The position numbers and the translations under genes are program-made. The notes below the pieces were generated by a model. The model searched no databases. It had not been told where the DNA came from and saw only the letters and a program-made list of their open reading frames with translations. From Candidatus Flavonifractor merdavium (GTDB lineage Bacteria > Bacillota > Clostridia > Oscillospirales > Oscillospiraceae), in assembly GCA_019119335.1 (NCBI GenBank), contig DWXF01000011.1, forward strand, positions 35,190-99,189: a stretch of DNA of 64,000 nt. The letters run 5' to 3'. Positions 41,338 to 50,117 of this stretch are shown in pieces. Position 1 is the first letter of the stretch; every line of letters starts with the position of its first letter.

Positions 41338-42549
41338 ATGGTGAACGTGGCGATCCTGGGCTTCGGCGTGGTGGGGTCCGGCGTGGCGGAAGTGCTGGCC
41401 ACCAACGGGGCCCACATCGACCGGAAGGTGGACGATCTGCTCCGCCTGAAGTATATTCTGGATGTGCGGGACTTCCCCGACAGTCCCTTTGCCGATAAGG
41501 TGGTGCACGACTTCAGCGTCATTGAGAACGACCCGGAGGTCAGCATCGTGGTGGAGACCATCGGCGGGGCCAAGGTGGCTCTGGACTTCACCCGCCGGGC
41601 CCTGATGGCGGGCAAGAGCGTGGTCACCTCCAACAAGGAGCTGGTGGCCGAGCACGGCTGCGAGCTGCTGCGGCTGGCCCAGGAGAAGGGGGTCAGCTAC
41701 CTGTTCGAGGCCAGCGTGGGGGGCGGCATCCCCATCATCAGGCCCCTGAACCAGTGTCTGGCGGCCAATGAGATTGAGGAGCTGTGCGGCATCCTTAACG
41801 GCACCACCAACTATATTCTCACCCGGATGATCCGGGCGGGGCTGAGCTTTGACGCCGCCCTGAAGGAGGCCCAGCAGAACGGCTACGCCGAGCAGGACCC
41901 CACCGCCGACATCGAGGGCCACGACGCCTGCCGGAAGATCTGTATTCTGGCCTCCCTGGCCTTTGGGCGGCATGTCTATCCCCGGCAGGTGCCCACCGAG
42001 GGTATCACCGGCGTGACCTTGTCCGACGTGGCCTACGCCGAGTCCTGCGGCAGGAAGATCAAGCTGTTGGGCCGGGCCATGCGCCGCTCCGACGGCAAGG
42101 TATGCGCCTATGTGGCCCCCCACCTGGTGGACCAGGAGAACCCGCTGGCCGGGGTGGAGGACGTGTTCAACGCCATTGCGGTGAAGGGCAACGCCATCGG
42201 CGACGTGATGTTCTACGGCCGGGGCGCTGGCAAGCTGCCTACCGCCTCGGCGGTGGTGGCCGACGTGATCGACGCGGCCAGGCACAGGGACGAGAAGAAA
42301 CGGATGTTCTGGGCGGAAGGCGGGGAGGACGTGACGATCTCCCCGGCGGACCTGGAGAGCGCCTGGTATGTCCGGGTGGAGGGAACGGGAGAACAGGTGC
42401 GCGCCGCCTTCCCCGACCGGACGCTGCTGGCCCGGGCGGGGGCCCCGGAGGGGGAGTTTGCCCTGATTACCGAGCCCATGACCCGCGCCGCCCTGGACGG
42501 GCGGCTGGCCGGACTCAAGGCCTGCTCGGTTTTCCGGGTGCTGGATTGA
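41338..42549 (+). CDS. hom: Homoserine dehydrogenase
   Basis: NAD(P)-dependent reduction of aspartate semialdehyde to homoserine. 403 residues: Rossmann start VAILGFGVVGSGVAEVL, the catalytic-domain signature GILNGTTNYILTRM, the AEQDPTADIEGHDACRK block with the active Lys, and a short ACT-like C-terminal portion. It lies between the ACT-domain gene and aspartokinase. AGAAAGGAGAACGATACC before the ATG. Confidence 0.96.
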   Translation: MVNVAILGFGVVGSGVAEVLATNGAHIDRKVDDLLRLKYILDVRDFPDSPFADKVVHDFSVIENDPEVSIVVETIGGAKVALDFTRRALMAGKSVVTSNKELVAEHGCELLRLAQEKGVSYLFEASVGGGIPIIRPLNQCLAANEIEELCGILNGTTNYILTRMIRAGLSFDAALKEAQQNGYAEQDPTADIEGHDACRKICILASLAFGRHVYPRQVPTEGITGVTLSDVAYAESCGRKIKLLGRAMRRSDGKVCAYVAPHLVDQENPLAGVEDVFNAIAVKGNAIGDVMFYGRGAGKLPTASAVVADVIDAARHRDEKKRMFWAEGGEDVTISPADLESAWYVRVEGTGEQVRAAFPDRTLLARAGAPEGEFALITEPMTRAALDGRLAGLKACSVFRVLD

Positions 42550-42629
42550 CCGGTTCCGCCGCCGCCGCATAGGATGACACAGCGGGCGGCAGGCTAGATT
42601 TTCCTACGATTTAGGGGGTACAAACACCA

Positions 42630-43853
42630 ATGGGACTCATTGTGCAGAAATTCGGCGGCAGCTCCGTCGCGGACGCGGACCGCATCCGTAACGTAGCCCG
42701 CATCATCACCGAGACCTATCGCCGGGGCCACAGCGTGGTGGCGGTGCTCTCCGCCCAGGGGGACACCACCGACGATTTGATTGCCAAGGCCGCGGAGATC
42801 AATCCCAACGCCTCCAAGCGGGAGATGGATATGCTCCTGTCCACCGGCGAGCAGATTTCCTGCTCTCTGTGCGCTATGGCCATTGAGGCCATGGGCTATC
42901 CGGTGGTCTCCCTCACCGGCTGGCAGGCGGGCTTCCGCACCAACTCCGCCTACGGGGACGCCCGGATCAAGCGGGTGAACACCGAGCGGGTGCTGGCCGA
43001 GCTGGATAAGAAAGCCATCGTCATTGTCACCGGCTTCCAGGGCATCAACAAGTATGAGGACATCACCACCCTGGGCCGGGGCGGCTCGGACACCTCGGCG
43101 GTGGCGCTGGCGGCGGTGCTCCATGCGGACCTGTGCCAGATCTACACCGACGTGGACGGCGTCTTTACCGCCGATCCCCGGGTGGTGCCCGAGGCCTTCC
43201 AGCTGGAGGAGATCACCTACGATGAAATGCTGGAGCTGGCCACCCTGGGCGCTCAGGTGCTCCACAACCGCTCGGTGGAGATGGCCAAGCGGTACGGCAT
43301 CAGCCTGGAGGTGCTCTCCAGCTTTACCGGCAGACCGGGTACCAAAGTCAAGGAGGTTGCGAAAACCATGGAAAAAATGCACATCAGCGGGGTGGCATGC
43401 GACAAGAAGGTGGCCCGTCTGGCGGTGGTGGGCCTGGCCGATGAGCCGGGCATCGCCTTCAAGATCTTCTCCCTGCTGGCCAAGGAGAACATAAACGTGG
43501 ACATCATCCTGCAGTCCATCGGCCGCAATGACACCAAGGACATCAGCTTCACCGTGAGCAAGCAGGATCTGGAGCGGGCCAAGGAGGCCCTGGAGGCCCA
43601 CAAGTCCGCTCTGGGCTTCGACCACATCGACGTGAACGACGCCATCGCCAAGGTGTCCATCGTGGGCGCCGGCATGGTCCACAACCCCGGCGTGGCCGCC
43701 AAGATGTTTGAGGCCCTGTACAATGCCGGCATCAACATCAACATGATCTCCACCAGCGAGATCAAGGTCTCCGTTCTGGTGGACCTGAGCGAGGCCGACC
43801 GGGCGGTGCAGGTGATCCACGACCGCTTTTTCCATGAGTTTGGCGGCAACTGA
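42630..43853 (+). CDS. lysC: Aspartokinase
   Basis: Monofunctional aspartate kinase, 407 residues, first step of the lysine/threonine/methionine pathway. Kinase domain starts VQKFGGSSVADADRIR, with TGEQIS and GFQGINKYEDITTLGRGGSDTSA; two C-terminal ACT modules (VARLAVVGLADEPGIAFKIF; VSIVGAGMVHNPGVAAKMFEAL) bind feedback amino acids. The 80-bp gap to hom holds a GC-rich inverted repeat but no T tract, so the genes are probably co-transcribed. Confidence 0.97.
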   Translation: MGLIVQKFGGSSVADADRIRNVARIITETYRRGHSVVAVLSAQGDTTDDLIAKAAEINPNASKREMDMLLSTGEQISCSLCAMAIEAMGYPVVSLTGWQAGFRTNSAYGDARIKRVNTERVLAELDKKAIVIVTGFQGINKYEDITTLGRGGSDTSAVALAAVLHADLCQIYTDVDGVFTADPRVVPEAFQLEEITYDEMLELATLGAQVLHNRSVEMAKRYGISLEVLSSFTGRPGTKVKEVAKTMEKMHISGVACDKKVARLAVVGLADEPGIAFKIFSLLAKENINVDIILQSIGRNDTKDISFTVSKQDLERAKEALEAHKSALGFDHIDVNDAIAKVSIVGAGMVHNPGVAAKMFEALYNAGININMISTSEIKVSVLVDLSEADRAVQVIHDRFFHEFGGN

Positions 43854-43871
43854 GCCACATATAACATACCA

Positions 43872-43914
43872 AAAACATCCGCTCCGAGCCAAAGGCCCGG
43901 GGCGGATGTTTTTT
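43872..43914. terminator. Terminator between lysC and DUF4340 gene
   Basis: AAAACATCCGCTCCGAGCC paired with GGCCCGGGGCGGATGTTTTTT around an AAA loop; T runs on both strands. Confidence 0.88.
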
Positions 43915-43920
43915 CAGTGG

Positions 43921-45324
43921 TTATTTGGCGAACAGGGTCTGGATTTGTTCCGTCAGGTCGGTGACCGCGCTGCGGTCCACCAGGCGGCTGCTCTCCCCGG
44001 TGAGGGAGGCCAGACAGGAACCGGTGTCCCAGGCGGACAGAGTCAGGGTCAGCTGGGCAAACTGGTCCTCCGTATTCCGGTGGAAGGTGAAGGAGACCAG
44101 CTGCGCTTCTCCGCCGGAGCCGGAGGCGTCTCCCGTGGCGGTGAGGCCGTTGACGGCGGAGAGCAGGCTCTCCACGGCGGAACTGTCCAGCTCCTGGCCG
44201 TCCCAGGTATACAGCGTGTCGGTGACGGTCTCGCCATCCTCTTCGGTTTCCGTCACATCAAAGGAGATGGTGTAGGTGGTGCCGTCCAGAGTGATGTCCA
44301 ACCGGTCCACCGTATCCCAGTCCATGGAGCAGATGCTGTCGGAGCGCAGGGAGGAGTAGGAGGCGTAGCGCAGGCTGTCTGCGGTTTCGCTGTCGATGAG
44401 GTACACCATGGAGGAGCCCTCCAGCATGGCATAGGTGCCCTCATCGCTGGTGTTGCCCAGCCGCAGCACAAAGGTCTCCTCCTCCGCCGTCTCCTCCCCC
44501 TCGTCGATGGCGGCGGTATAGGTGGTGGTGACTACGGCGGCGTTGTCGTCCAGCCCCCAGGCGGCCAGCTCCTGGTCGTCCACGTCATAGGTGACGCAGG
44601 ATTTCCAGTACAGGCCGGTGATGGCGCCGGTGAGGGAGCTGACCTTGCCGGCGTCCAGAGCCAGCAGGGAGTCCCCCTTCTCCAGGAACCAGTGGTTGTC
44701 CGGGTCATAGCTCAGGCTGGAGCCGTCCTCCTCGTACCGCAGGGTGAGGCTGCCCTGCGGCTGGGCTACCGACAAGCCGGTGACCGAGCCGAACTCGGGC
44801 AGGGTCTCCATCTCCACCATGTCGTACAGGTCATAGTTGAAGGCGTCGTGGAGGTCGGAGCCCACCAGATAGACGGTGTCCTCCTCCCCGTTGTACAGCA
44901 GGTAATACTCCCCCGTCAGCTCGTTCACATTGCCGAAGGCATAGCTGTATTCCGTCCCGTCCTCATCCTGGGCGGTGATGGTGAGCACGGGGGCGTCCAG
45001 GCCGTAGTCCTCCAGAGACTCCGGCGTGTCGATCTGCCGGGTGGCCGCCGCCGCTGACAGGGCGGCGGTCATGTCCTCCGGCACCGTCTGGTCCAGAGGA
45101 AAGGCGGAATCGTCGGCATAGCTCCAGCCGCTTTCTCCGTTATTCAGGGTGAGGGTGCCGCTGTCGTCGGTCCAGGTCAGGGACTGGGGAGAGGCGGGCC
45201 CGGCCAGAGCGATGGTCTCCTCCAACTCGTCCGGGTCGGCGGCCAGCTGGCGTACCGCCACATAGCCCGCCCCCAGCACCACCAGGACTCCGCACAGAAG
45301 CAGCAGTTTGCTTCCCCGTTTCAT
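43921..45324 (-). CDS. DUF4340 domain protein of the Gld-type ABC cluster
   Basis: A 467-residue protein with an N-terminal signal anchor (SKLLLLCGVLVVLGAGYVAV) and an extracytoplasmic beta-rich, acidic domain with repeated DUF4340 units (LEDYGLDAPVLTITAQDEDG; AWGLDDNAAVVTTTY). DUF4340 proteins regularly accompany GldA/F/G-like ABC systems, as here; their role is unknown. The start overlaps the preceding stop by one base (TGATG). Confidence 0.85.
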   Translation of the reverse strand: MKRGSKLLLLCGVLVVLGAGYVAVRQLAADPDELEETIALAGPASPQSLTWTDDSGTLTLNNGESGWSYADDSAFPLDQTVPEDMTAALSAAAATRQIDTPESLEDYGLDAPVLTITAQDEDGTEYSYAFGNVNELTGEYYLLYNGEEDTVYLVGSDLHDAFNYDLYDMVEMETLPEFGSVTGLSVAQPQGSLTLRYEEDGSSLSYDPDNHWFLEKGDSLLALDAGKVSSLTGAITGLYWKSCVTYDVDDQELAAWGLDDNAAVVTTTYTAAIDEGEETAEEETFVLRLGNTSDEGTYAMLEGSSMVYLIDSETADSLRYASYSSLRSDSICSMDWDTVDRLDITLDGTTYTISFDVTETEEDGETVTDTLYTWDGQELDSSAVESLLSAVNGLTATGDASGSGGEAQLVSFTFHRNTEDQFAQLTLTLSAWDTGSCLASLTGESSRLVDRSAVTDLTEQIQTLFAK

Positions 45325-46777
45325 CAGCGCTTCCTCCTTGTCACGGTAATATAGGCCCCCGCGAGGATAAAGGCCAGGGGCAGGGTGACCACCAGGATCA
45401 GGCTCCAGGTGGACACGTCGGAGGAGGGCACCGTCAGATACTCGGTGGACAGGTCCTTGGCCCGGATGGAGATGGAGCTCTCCCGCTGGCACATCCAGTC
45501 CAGGGCGTTGAGAAACAGGTCGGTGTTGGCCCCCGACACCAGCATGTCAACGTCGCTGTTGAACATATAGCTGGTGGTGAGCCACACGATGCCGGTGGAG
45601 CCGCCCTCCACCTCCTCGGAGATGGCAACCCCCAGGGCGAAGGGACCGTCCAGATCCCCCTCCTCCTTGTCGTAGGTGGTCAGGTTGTAGGCGTCGGCCT
45701 TGGCGTAGGAGGCCGACGTGGTGGTGAGCAGCTGGGTGACGGTGAGACCCTCCCGCAGCTCGTCGGACACCGAGATGCCCTGGGCCACCGGCATCAGCAC
45801 GTAGTAGCCGCCGTCGGCCAGGGGAGAGGTGATATCATGGCTGCCGATGTCGGGCAGCAGGTAGTAGCTGGAGCCCCGCATATGGTGGCTGCTGTCCCCC
45901 TCCATCACGATGCCGTCCGCCAGAGAGGCGCCGTAGTATGCCATCACCTCCGCCAGGTTGGGCATGGCGGTCTCTGTGTAGTCGGTGACCAGCAGCAGCT
46001 TGCCGCCGCCCTGGAGGTAGGTGAGGAGCATCTCCTTTTCATCGGCGGAGATATCGCTCTGGGGGGCGTAGATGATGAGGGCGTCGGCGTCCTCGGGTAC
46101 GCTCTCCTGGGTGAGCAGGCTCAGTTCGCTGAGCAGGACGTTTTCCTCCGCCGCGCCGTCGGACAGGGTGGAAGGAAGCTGGCTCTCCCCGTGGCCGGTG
46201 AGGGTGTATACCGTCGGCAGGTCCTCGTTGGTCACGTAGTCGATGGCGGAGGTGAGCTGGCTCTCTCCGTCAAACTGGGTGGAGGCGGTGCCTGTGGTGT
46301 AGTAGGAATTGTAGTCGGTGACGTAGATGTCGTAGTAGCTGATATACCGGCTCCGGTCCCCGCAGGTCACGATCAGGGAGTTGTTGTACAGGGTGGAGGT
46401 GGTATACTGCTGGGCGAAGTTGGGGGAGACAACCGGGTCTACGTGCTCCACCTTCAGGTTTTTGGACAGGTCCTGGTAGCGCTCCAGCAGCTCTCCGATG
46501 GTGTTGTCCTCGGTGTCGCTCTGGACGAGCCAGTACACCGTGACCTCATCCTCCAGGGCGGACACCATCTGCTGGGTCTGGGAGGAGAGGGAGTAGAGCC
46601 CGGTGCTGGTCAGGTCGGTCTTGGTCCAGTCGGCGGGGAGGGCCCCACCACCAGGTTGACCGCCACGGCAATGGCAATGACCACCGCCGCTGCCGCCAGG
46701 CTGTAACCTCCTGCACGGAAGGTCCGGGTACGGAAGGAGCCCTTGATGGCGGCCAGATTGGGTTTGTTCCACTTCAT
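45324..46777 (-). pseudogene. GldG-like ABC auxiliary protein, broken by a 1-base frameshift
   Basis: The gene starts at ATG 46777 (MKWNKPNLAAIKGSFRTRTF), overlapping the permease stop, and reads through one span to NLVVG. There the frame breaks: four G (complement of 46643-46646) stand where five are needed to continue as ALPADWTKTDLTSTGLYSLS in the other frame. From there it is intact to 45324, with the ABC_transp_aux region (TVYTLTGHGES; YAPQSDISADEKEMLLTYLQ) and a C-terminal span. Repaired it would be about 484 residues. The break is in a homopolymer, so a sequencing error is as likely as a true mutation. Confidence 0.85.
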
Positions 46778-47640
46778 CAGCTCCACCTCCGCTTCTCCAT
46801 GGTCTGCACCGCCAGGAAGAGGGCCACAGCGATGATGGAGAGATAGTAAATGACCGCCGTCCAGTCAAACATACCTTCGGCGAAGGTGTCGAACCGGGTA
46901 AAGACGGACAGACCGTCCACCACCCGGCCGAACAGGCCGGCGAAGGCGTCCGACGCGGCAAAATAGGCGCCCAGCAGGCAGCCCTCGCCCAGTACGCCCA
47001 CCAGCAGGGCGGCGGGGGAGGACTTGGTGAACACCCGCACCAGCACGGCGAGCACCAGAACGGTGACCAGCAGGGCTCCCAGGGAGGCCCCGGCGGAGCT
47101 GGGCACGAAGGAGGACAGGGAGGACATGAAATAGAGCAGCAGCATGACGCCAAAGCACACGCCCGCCGCCACCGCCTGGTTCTCCGTCAGGGAGGAGATG
47201 AGCAGCCCGATGGCGGACAGGGCGGCGGACAGCAGGAAAAAGCCCACCAGCGCGCCGTAGGCGGTGGGGAAGGACACCGTGCCGAAGGTGGACAGCAGCA
47301 GGGGATAGAAGGCCATGACCACACAGGGGACGGCCACCACCGTGATCATAGCCAGGTATTTGCCCAGCACCACCCGGGTCATGCCCAGGGGCAGGGTGTA
47401 GAGCAGCTGGTCGGTTTTCTGCCGCCGCTCCTCGGCGATCACCCGCATGGTGAGGACGGGGATGGCGATGAGAAAGATGATGGTCATGGCCTGGAGCACG
47501 TATTCAAAGTTGGGGTACCCGCTGCTCAGGTTGTAGAACATGGTGTAAATCCCGGCGAACACCAGCAGAAAGGCGATGAACACATACCCGGTCATGCCGT
47601 GGAAGTAGGAGCGCAGCTCCCGTTGATAGATGGCGGTCAA
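46777..47640 (-). CDS. ABC-2 type permease, GldF-like
   Basis: A 287-residue membrane protein with six spans: N-terminal YQRELRSYFHGMTGYVFIAFLL, RVIAEERRQKTDQLLYTLPL after the second span (typical of ABC-2/GldF permeases) and a last span before the KRRWS end. TTG start at 47640, inside the ATPase stop (4-base overlap), the only start that keeps the first helix. Together with the ATPase it forms an exporter-like complex of unknown substrate. Confidence 0.9.
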   Translation of the reverse strand: MTAIYQRELRSYFHGMTGYVFIAFLLVFAGIYTMFYNLSSGYPNFEYVLQAMTIIFLIAIPVLTMRVIAEERRQKTDQLLYTLPLGMTRVVLGKYLAMITVVAVPCVVMAFYPLLLSTFGTVSFPTAYGALVGFFLLSAALSAIGLLISSLTENQAVAAGVCFGVMLLLYFMSSLSSFVPSSAGASLGALLVTVLVLAVLVRVFTKSSPAALLVGVLGEGCLLGAYFAASDAFAGLFGRVVDGLSVFTRFDTFAEGMFDWTAVIYYLSIIAVALFLAVQTMEKRRWS

Positions 47641-48641
47641 GACTCCTCATCCTCCTCGTCCTCAGGTTCATCCAGGGGTTCCTCCTCCTGGGAGGAGAGC
47701 TCCGGCTGGTCGGCGGCGGTGAGCTCCAGGAACACGTCCTCCAGGCTGGCCCGGCGCATATCCATCCGCAGGATGGGCAGGCCAGCCCCGGCGCAGGCGT
47801 GGAAGGCGGCCTCGCTCAGGTCCGCCGGAGGGTCTGTCTCCAGGGAGATTGCGGTGCGGCCCTCCTCCTCCCCAGGGAGGCAGGTCAGGGAGCTGACTCC
47901 CGGCAGAGCGCCCAGCACCGCCCGGGCCTGCTCCTCGCTGCCCTTGACGGTGAGCTCCAGGGTGGCGGTACCGGCGAACAGTTTTTCCAGATTGTCCGGC
48001 GTGTCGCTGGCCACCAGCTTGCCCCGGGAAATGATCATGATGCGCTGGCACACCGCCCGCACCTCCGAGAGAATGTGGCTGCTGAGAATCACGGTGTGCT
48101 CCTTGCCCAGCTCCCGGATCAGGTCCCGGATCTCAATGATCTGGATGGGGTCCAGGCCCACAGTGGGCTCGTCCAGGATCACCACCTTGGGGTCTCCCAG
48201 CAGGGCCTGGGCGATGCCCACCCGCTGCTTGTAGCCCTTGGACAGGTTTTTGATCAGCCGGTCCTTCACACCCTCAATCTGGGTGACCTCCATGGCCCGG
48301 CTCAGCTGGCGCTTGCGCACCTCCCGGCTCACCCCCTTGGCCTGGGCCACAAACCCCAGATACTCCAGCGGGGTCATGTCCAGGTACAGCGGGGGCTGCT
48401 CCGGCAGGTAGCCGATGAGGGCTTTGGCCTGGGCGGGCTCGTCAAAGATGTCGTGGCCGTCAATGCGCACGGTGCCCTCCGTGGCGGCCAGGCAGCCGGT
48501 CATGATATTCATGGTGGTGGATTTCCCAGCGCCGTTGGGTCCCAGGAAACCGTAGATCTGCCCCGGCTCCACCGTCAGGCACAGGTCAGACACCGCGGTG
48601 TGGCTGCCGTAGCGCTTGGTGAGATGGTCGATCTCAATCAA
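47637..48641 (-). CDS. ABC transporter ATPase, GldA-like
   Basis: A 334-residue ATPase: Walker A GPNGAGKS, signature LSKGYKQR, Walker B VVILDEPT, switch SSHIL. A C-terminal domain of about 110 residues follows the ATPase core and ends in a very acidic tail (EEEPLDEPEDEEDEES). TTG start with AAGGAGG 8 bases upstream. First gene of a four-gene operon (ATPase, permease, GldG-like, DUF4340). Confidence 0.92.
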   Translation of the reverse strand: MIEIDHLTKRYGSHTAVSDLCLTVEPGQIYGFLGPNGAGKSTTMNIMTGCLAATEGTVRIDGHDIFDEPAQAKALIGYLPEQPPLYLDMTPLEYLGFVAQAKGVSREVRKRQLSRAMEVTQIEGVKDRLIKNLSKGYKQRVGIAQALLGDPKVVILDEPTVGLDPIQIIEIRDLIRELGKEHTVILSSHILSEVRAVCQRIMIISRGKLVASDTPDNLEKLFAGTATLELTVKGSEEQARAVLGALPGVSSLTCLPGEEEGRTAISLETDPPADLSEAAFHACAGAGLPILRMDMRRASLEDVFLELTAADQPELSSQEEEPLDEPEDEEDEES

Positions 48642-48673
48642 ATCAAGTCCCTCCTTGCGGTTGATTCAGCAGT

Positions 48674-48707
48674 ATTATAGGGACCGGACTTAAAAGCAAC
48701 TTAAAAG
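48674..48707 (-). promoter_or_regulatory. -10 element and 11-bp direct repeat before the ABC operon
   Basis: Minus-strand TATAAT (complement of 48674-48679) precedes the ATPase gene. Two copies of ACTTAAAAG (48688-48696 and 48699-48707) repeat with an 11-bp period in the -35 zone, where a good -35 hexamer is missing. Such direct repeats are typical sites of OmpR/PhoB-family activators; an OmpR-type regulator is encoded at 49443. Confidence 0.55.
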
Positions 48708-48791
48708 AACGGTTTCAAGCAGCTTTTGAGTTGGAGCGGTATCATAGGCCCAGGGGCGAGAGCCCGCAATCCTGATTTGGAGGTATCTGTG

Positions 48792-49349
48792 ATGAAACGA
48801 TATAAATGGATGACCCTGGGCCTGGGCATGGCCCTGATGCTGAGTCTGGCGGCCTGCTCCCAGCAGGAGGCGGAGGAGACCGCCAGTCCCACCCCGGACC
48901 CCACTACGACCCCGGTGCAGGAGGTGGTGGTGGAGAGCCCGGCAGCGTCGGCGGAGCCCGGCCTGGAGGAGACTGAGGAGAGCCAGGAGACCCTGACCCT
49001 CACCGCCTCCTTCCGGGATGAGGCTGGGGCCGCTCTGGCGGGGGCCACCGTCCGCTTTACCGTGGGGGAGACCGAAGCGGAGTATCTGACGGGAGAGGAC
49101 GGAGCCCTGACGGTGGCCAGTCTGCCCCTGACCGGCACGGTGGAGGTGGCTCTGCTGGATGACGAGGGGGCCGAGACCGCCACAGCCACTCTGGAGCTCG
49201 CCCAGGGCTCTGTAACCGACGTGACAGAGGGGGAGGACGGCGTCTGGCTGGTCACCCTGCTGGCTGACGGGGATGCCCTGTCCCTGGATTTCGTCCAGAC
49301 GGACGACGGGGCGCTGACCTGCGCCCTCGATCTGGATGAGACGGCCTGA
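48792..49349 (+). CDS. Secreted acidic lipoprotein
   Basis: A 185-residue lipoprotein: signal peptide with lipobox LSLAAC (Cys22), a Pro/Thr/Glu linker of about 50 residues, then a beta-sandwich-like domain (LTASFRDEAGAALAGATVRFTVGETEAEYLTGEDG) that resembles Ig-like/carboxypeptidase-regulatory folds. No homologue is recognised. GGAGGTATCTGTG before the ATG. It stands 93 bp ahead of the two-component genes, so it may belong to their regulon or be an envelope sensor; this is inference. Confidence 0.8.
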   Translation: MKRYKWMTLGLGMALMLSLAACSQQEAEETASPTPDPTTTPVQEVVVESPAASAEPGLEETEESQETLTLTASFRDEAGAALAGATVRFTVGETEAEYLTGEDGALTVASLPLTGTVEVALLDDEGAETATATLELAQGSVTDVTEGEDGVWLVTLLADGDALSLDFVQTDDGALTCALDLDETA

Positions 49350-49442
49350 GAAAATTTGCAGATTGTTTAAAAACCAGCCATATCCAGGGCACATCATCGG
49401 GCTAAACTGTCACCAGATTTCCAAGGAAAGGAACTGGTGTAC

Positions 49443-50117
49443 ATGCGGATCTTGGTGGCCGACGACGAGCGGGACCTGGCGGAGGCCCTGGAGGCCATGC
49501 TGAAGCGGGAGCACTTTTCCGTGGATGTGGTATATGACGGTCAGGACGCCCTGGACTACGGCCTGGCGGAAAACTATGACTGCCTGGTGCTGGACATCAT
49601 GATGCCCCGCCGGGACGGGCTGGAGGTGCTGCGGCAGCTGCGGGAGAAGGGGGTGGCCACTCCCGTGCTGCTGCTCACCGCCAAGGGGGAGGTGTCCGAC
49701 CGCATCAAGGGCCTGAACGCCGGCGCCGACGACTACCTCTCCAAGCCCTTTGCCATGGGGGAGTTTGTGGCCCGTGTGCGGGCCCTCACCCGGCGGAGCG
49801 GCGCCTTTACCCCCGACCAGCTGACGGTGGGAGACCTGACCCTGGACCGGACCACCTTCGAGCTGTCGGCCAACGGCAGCTCGGTGCGGCTGGGCAACCG
49901 GGAGTACCAGCTGCTGGAGCTGCTGATGCGGCAGCAGGGCCGGTTTTTGTCCACCGAGGAGCTGATGGAGCGGATCTGGGGCTATGAAAGCGAGGCGGAG
50001 CTGAGTGTAGTATGGGCATACATCTCCTATCTGCGGCGCAAGCTGGAGGGACTCAACGCCCACGTCCGCATCGCCGCCAGCCGGGGGCGGGGGTACATGC
50101 TGGAGGCCGGGACATGA
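49443..50117 (+). CDS. OmpR-family response regulator
   Basis: 224 residues. Receiver domain MRILVADDERDLAEAL with acceptor Asp51 (LVLDIMMP), conserved Lys in YLSKPF, and a winged-helix output domain (LGNREYQLLELLMRQQGRFLSTEELMERIWG ... VRGRGYML-like end, SRGRGYMLEA). ATG 49443 is preferred over GTG 49437, as AAAGGAA is best spaced for it. It overlaps the kinase gene by 4 bases. Confidence 0.95.
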   Translation: MRILVADDERDLAEALEAMLKREHFSVDVVYDGQDALDYGLAENYDCLVLDIMMPRRDGLEVLRQLREKGVATPVLLLTAKGEVSDRIKGLNAGADDYLSKPFAMGEFVARVRALTRRSGAFTPDQLTVGDLTLDRTTFELSANGSSVRLGNREYQLLELLMRQQGRFLSTEELMERIWGYESEAELSVVWAYISYLRRKLEGLNAHVRIAASRGRGYMLEAGT

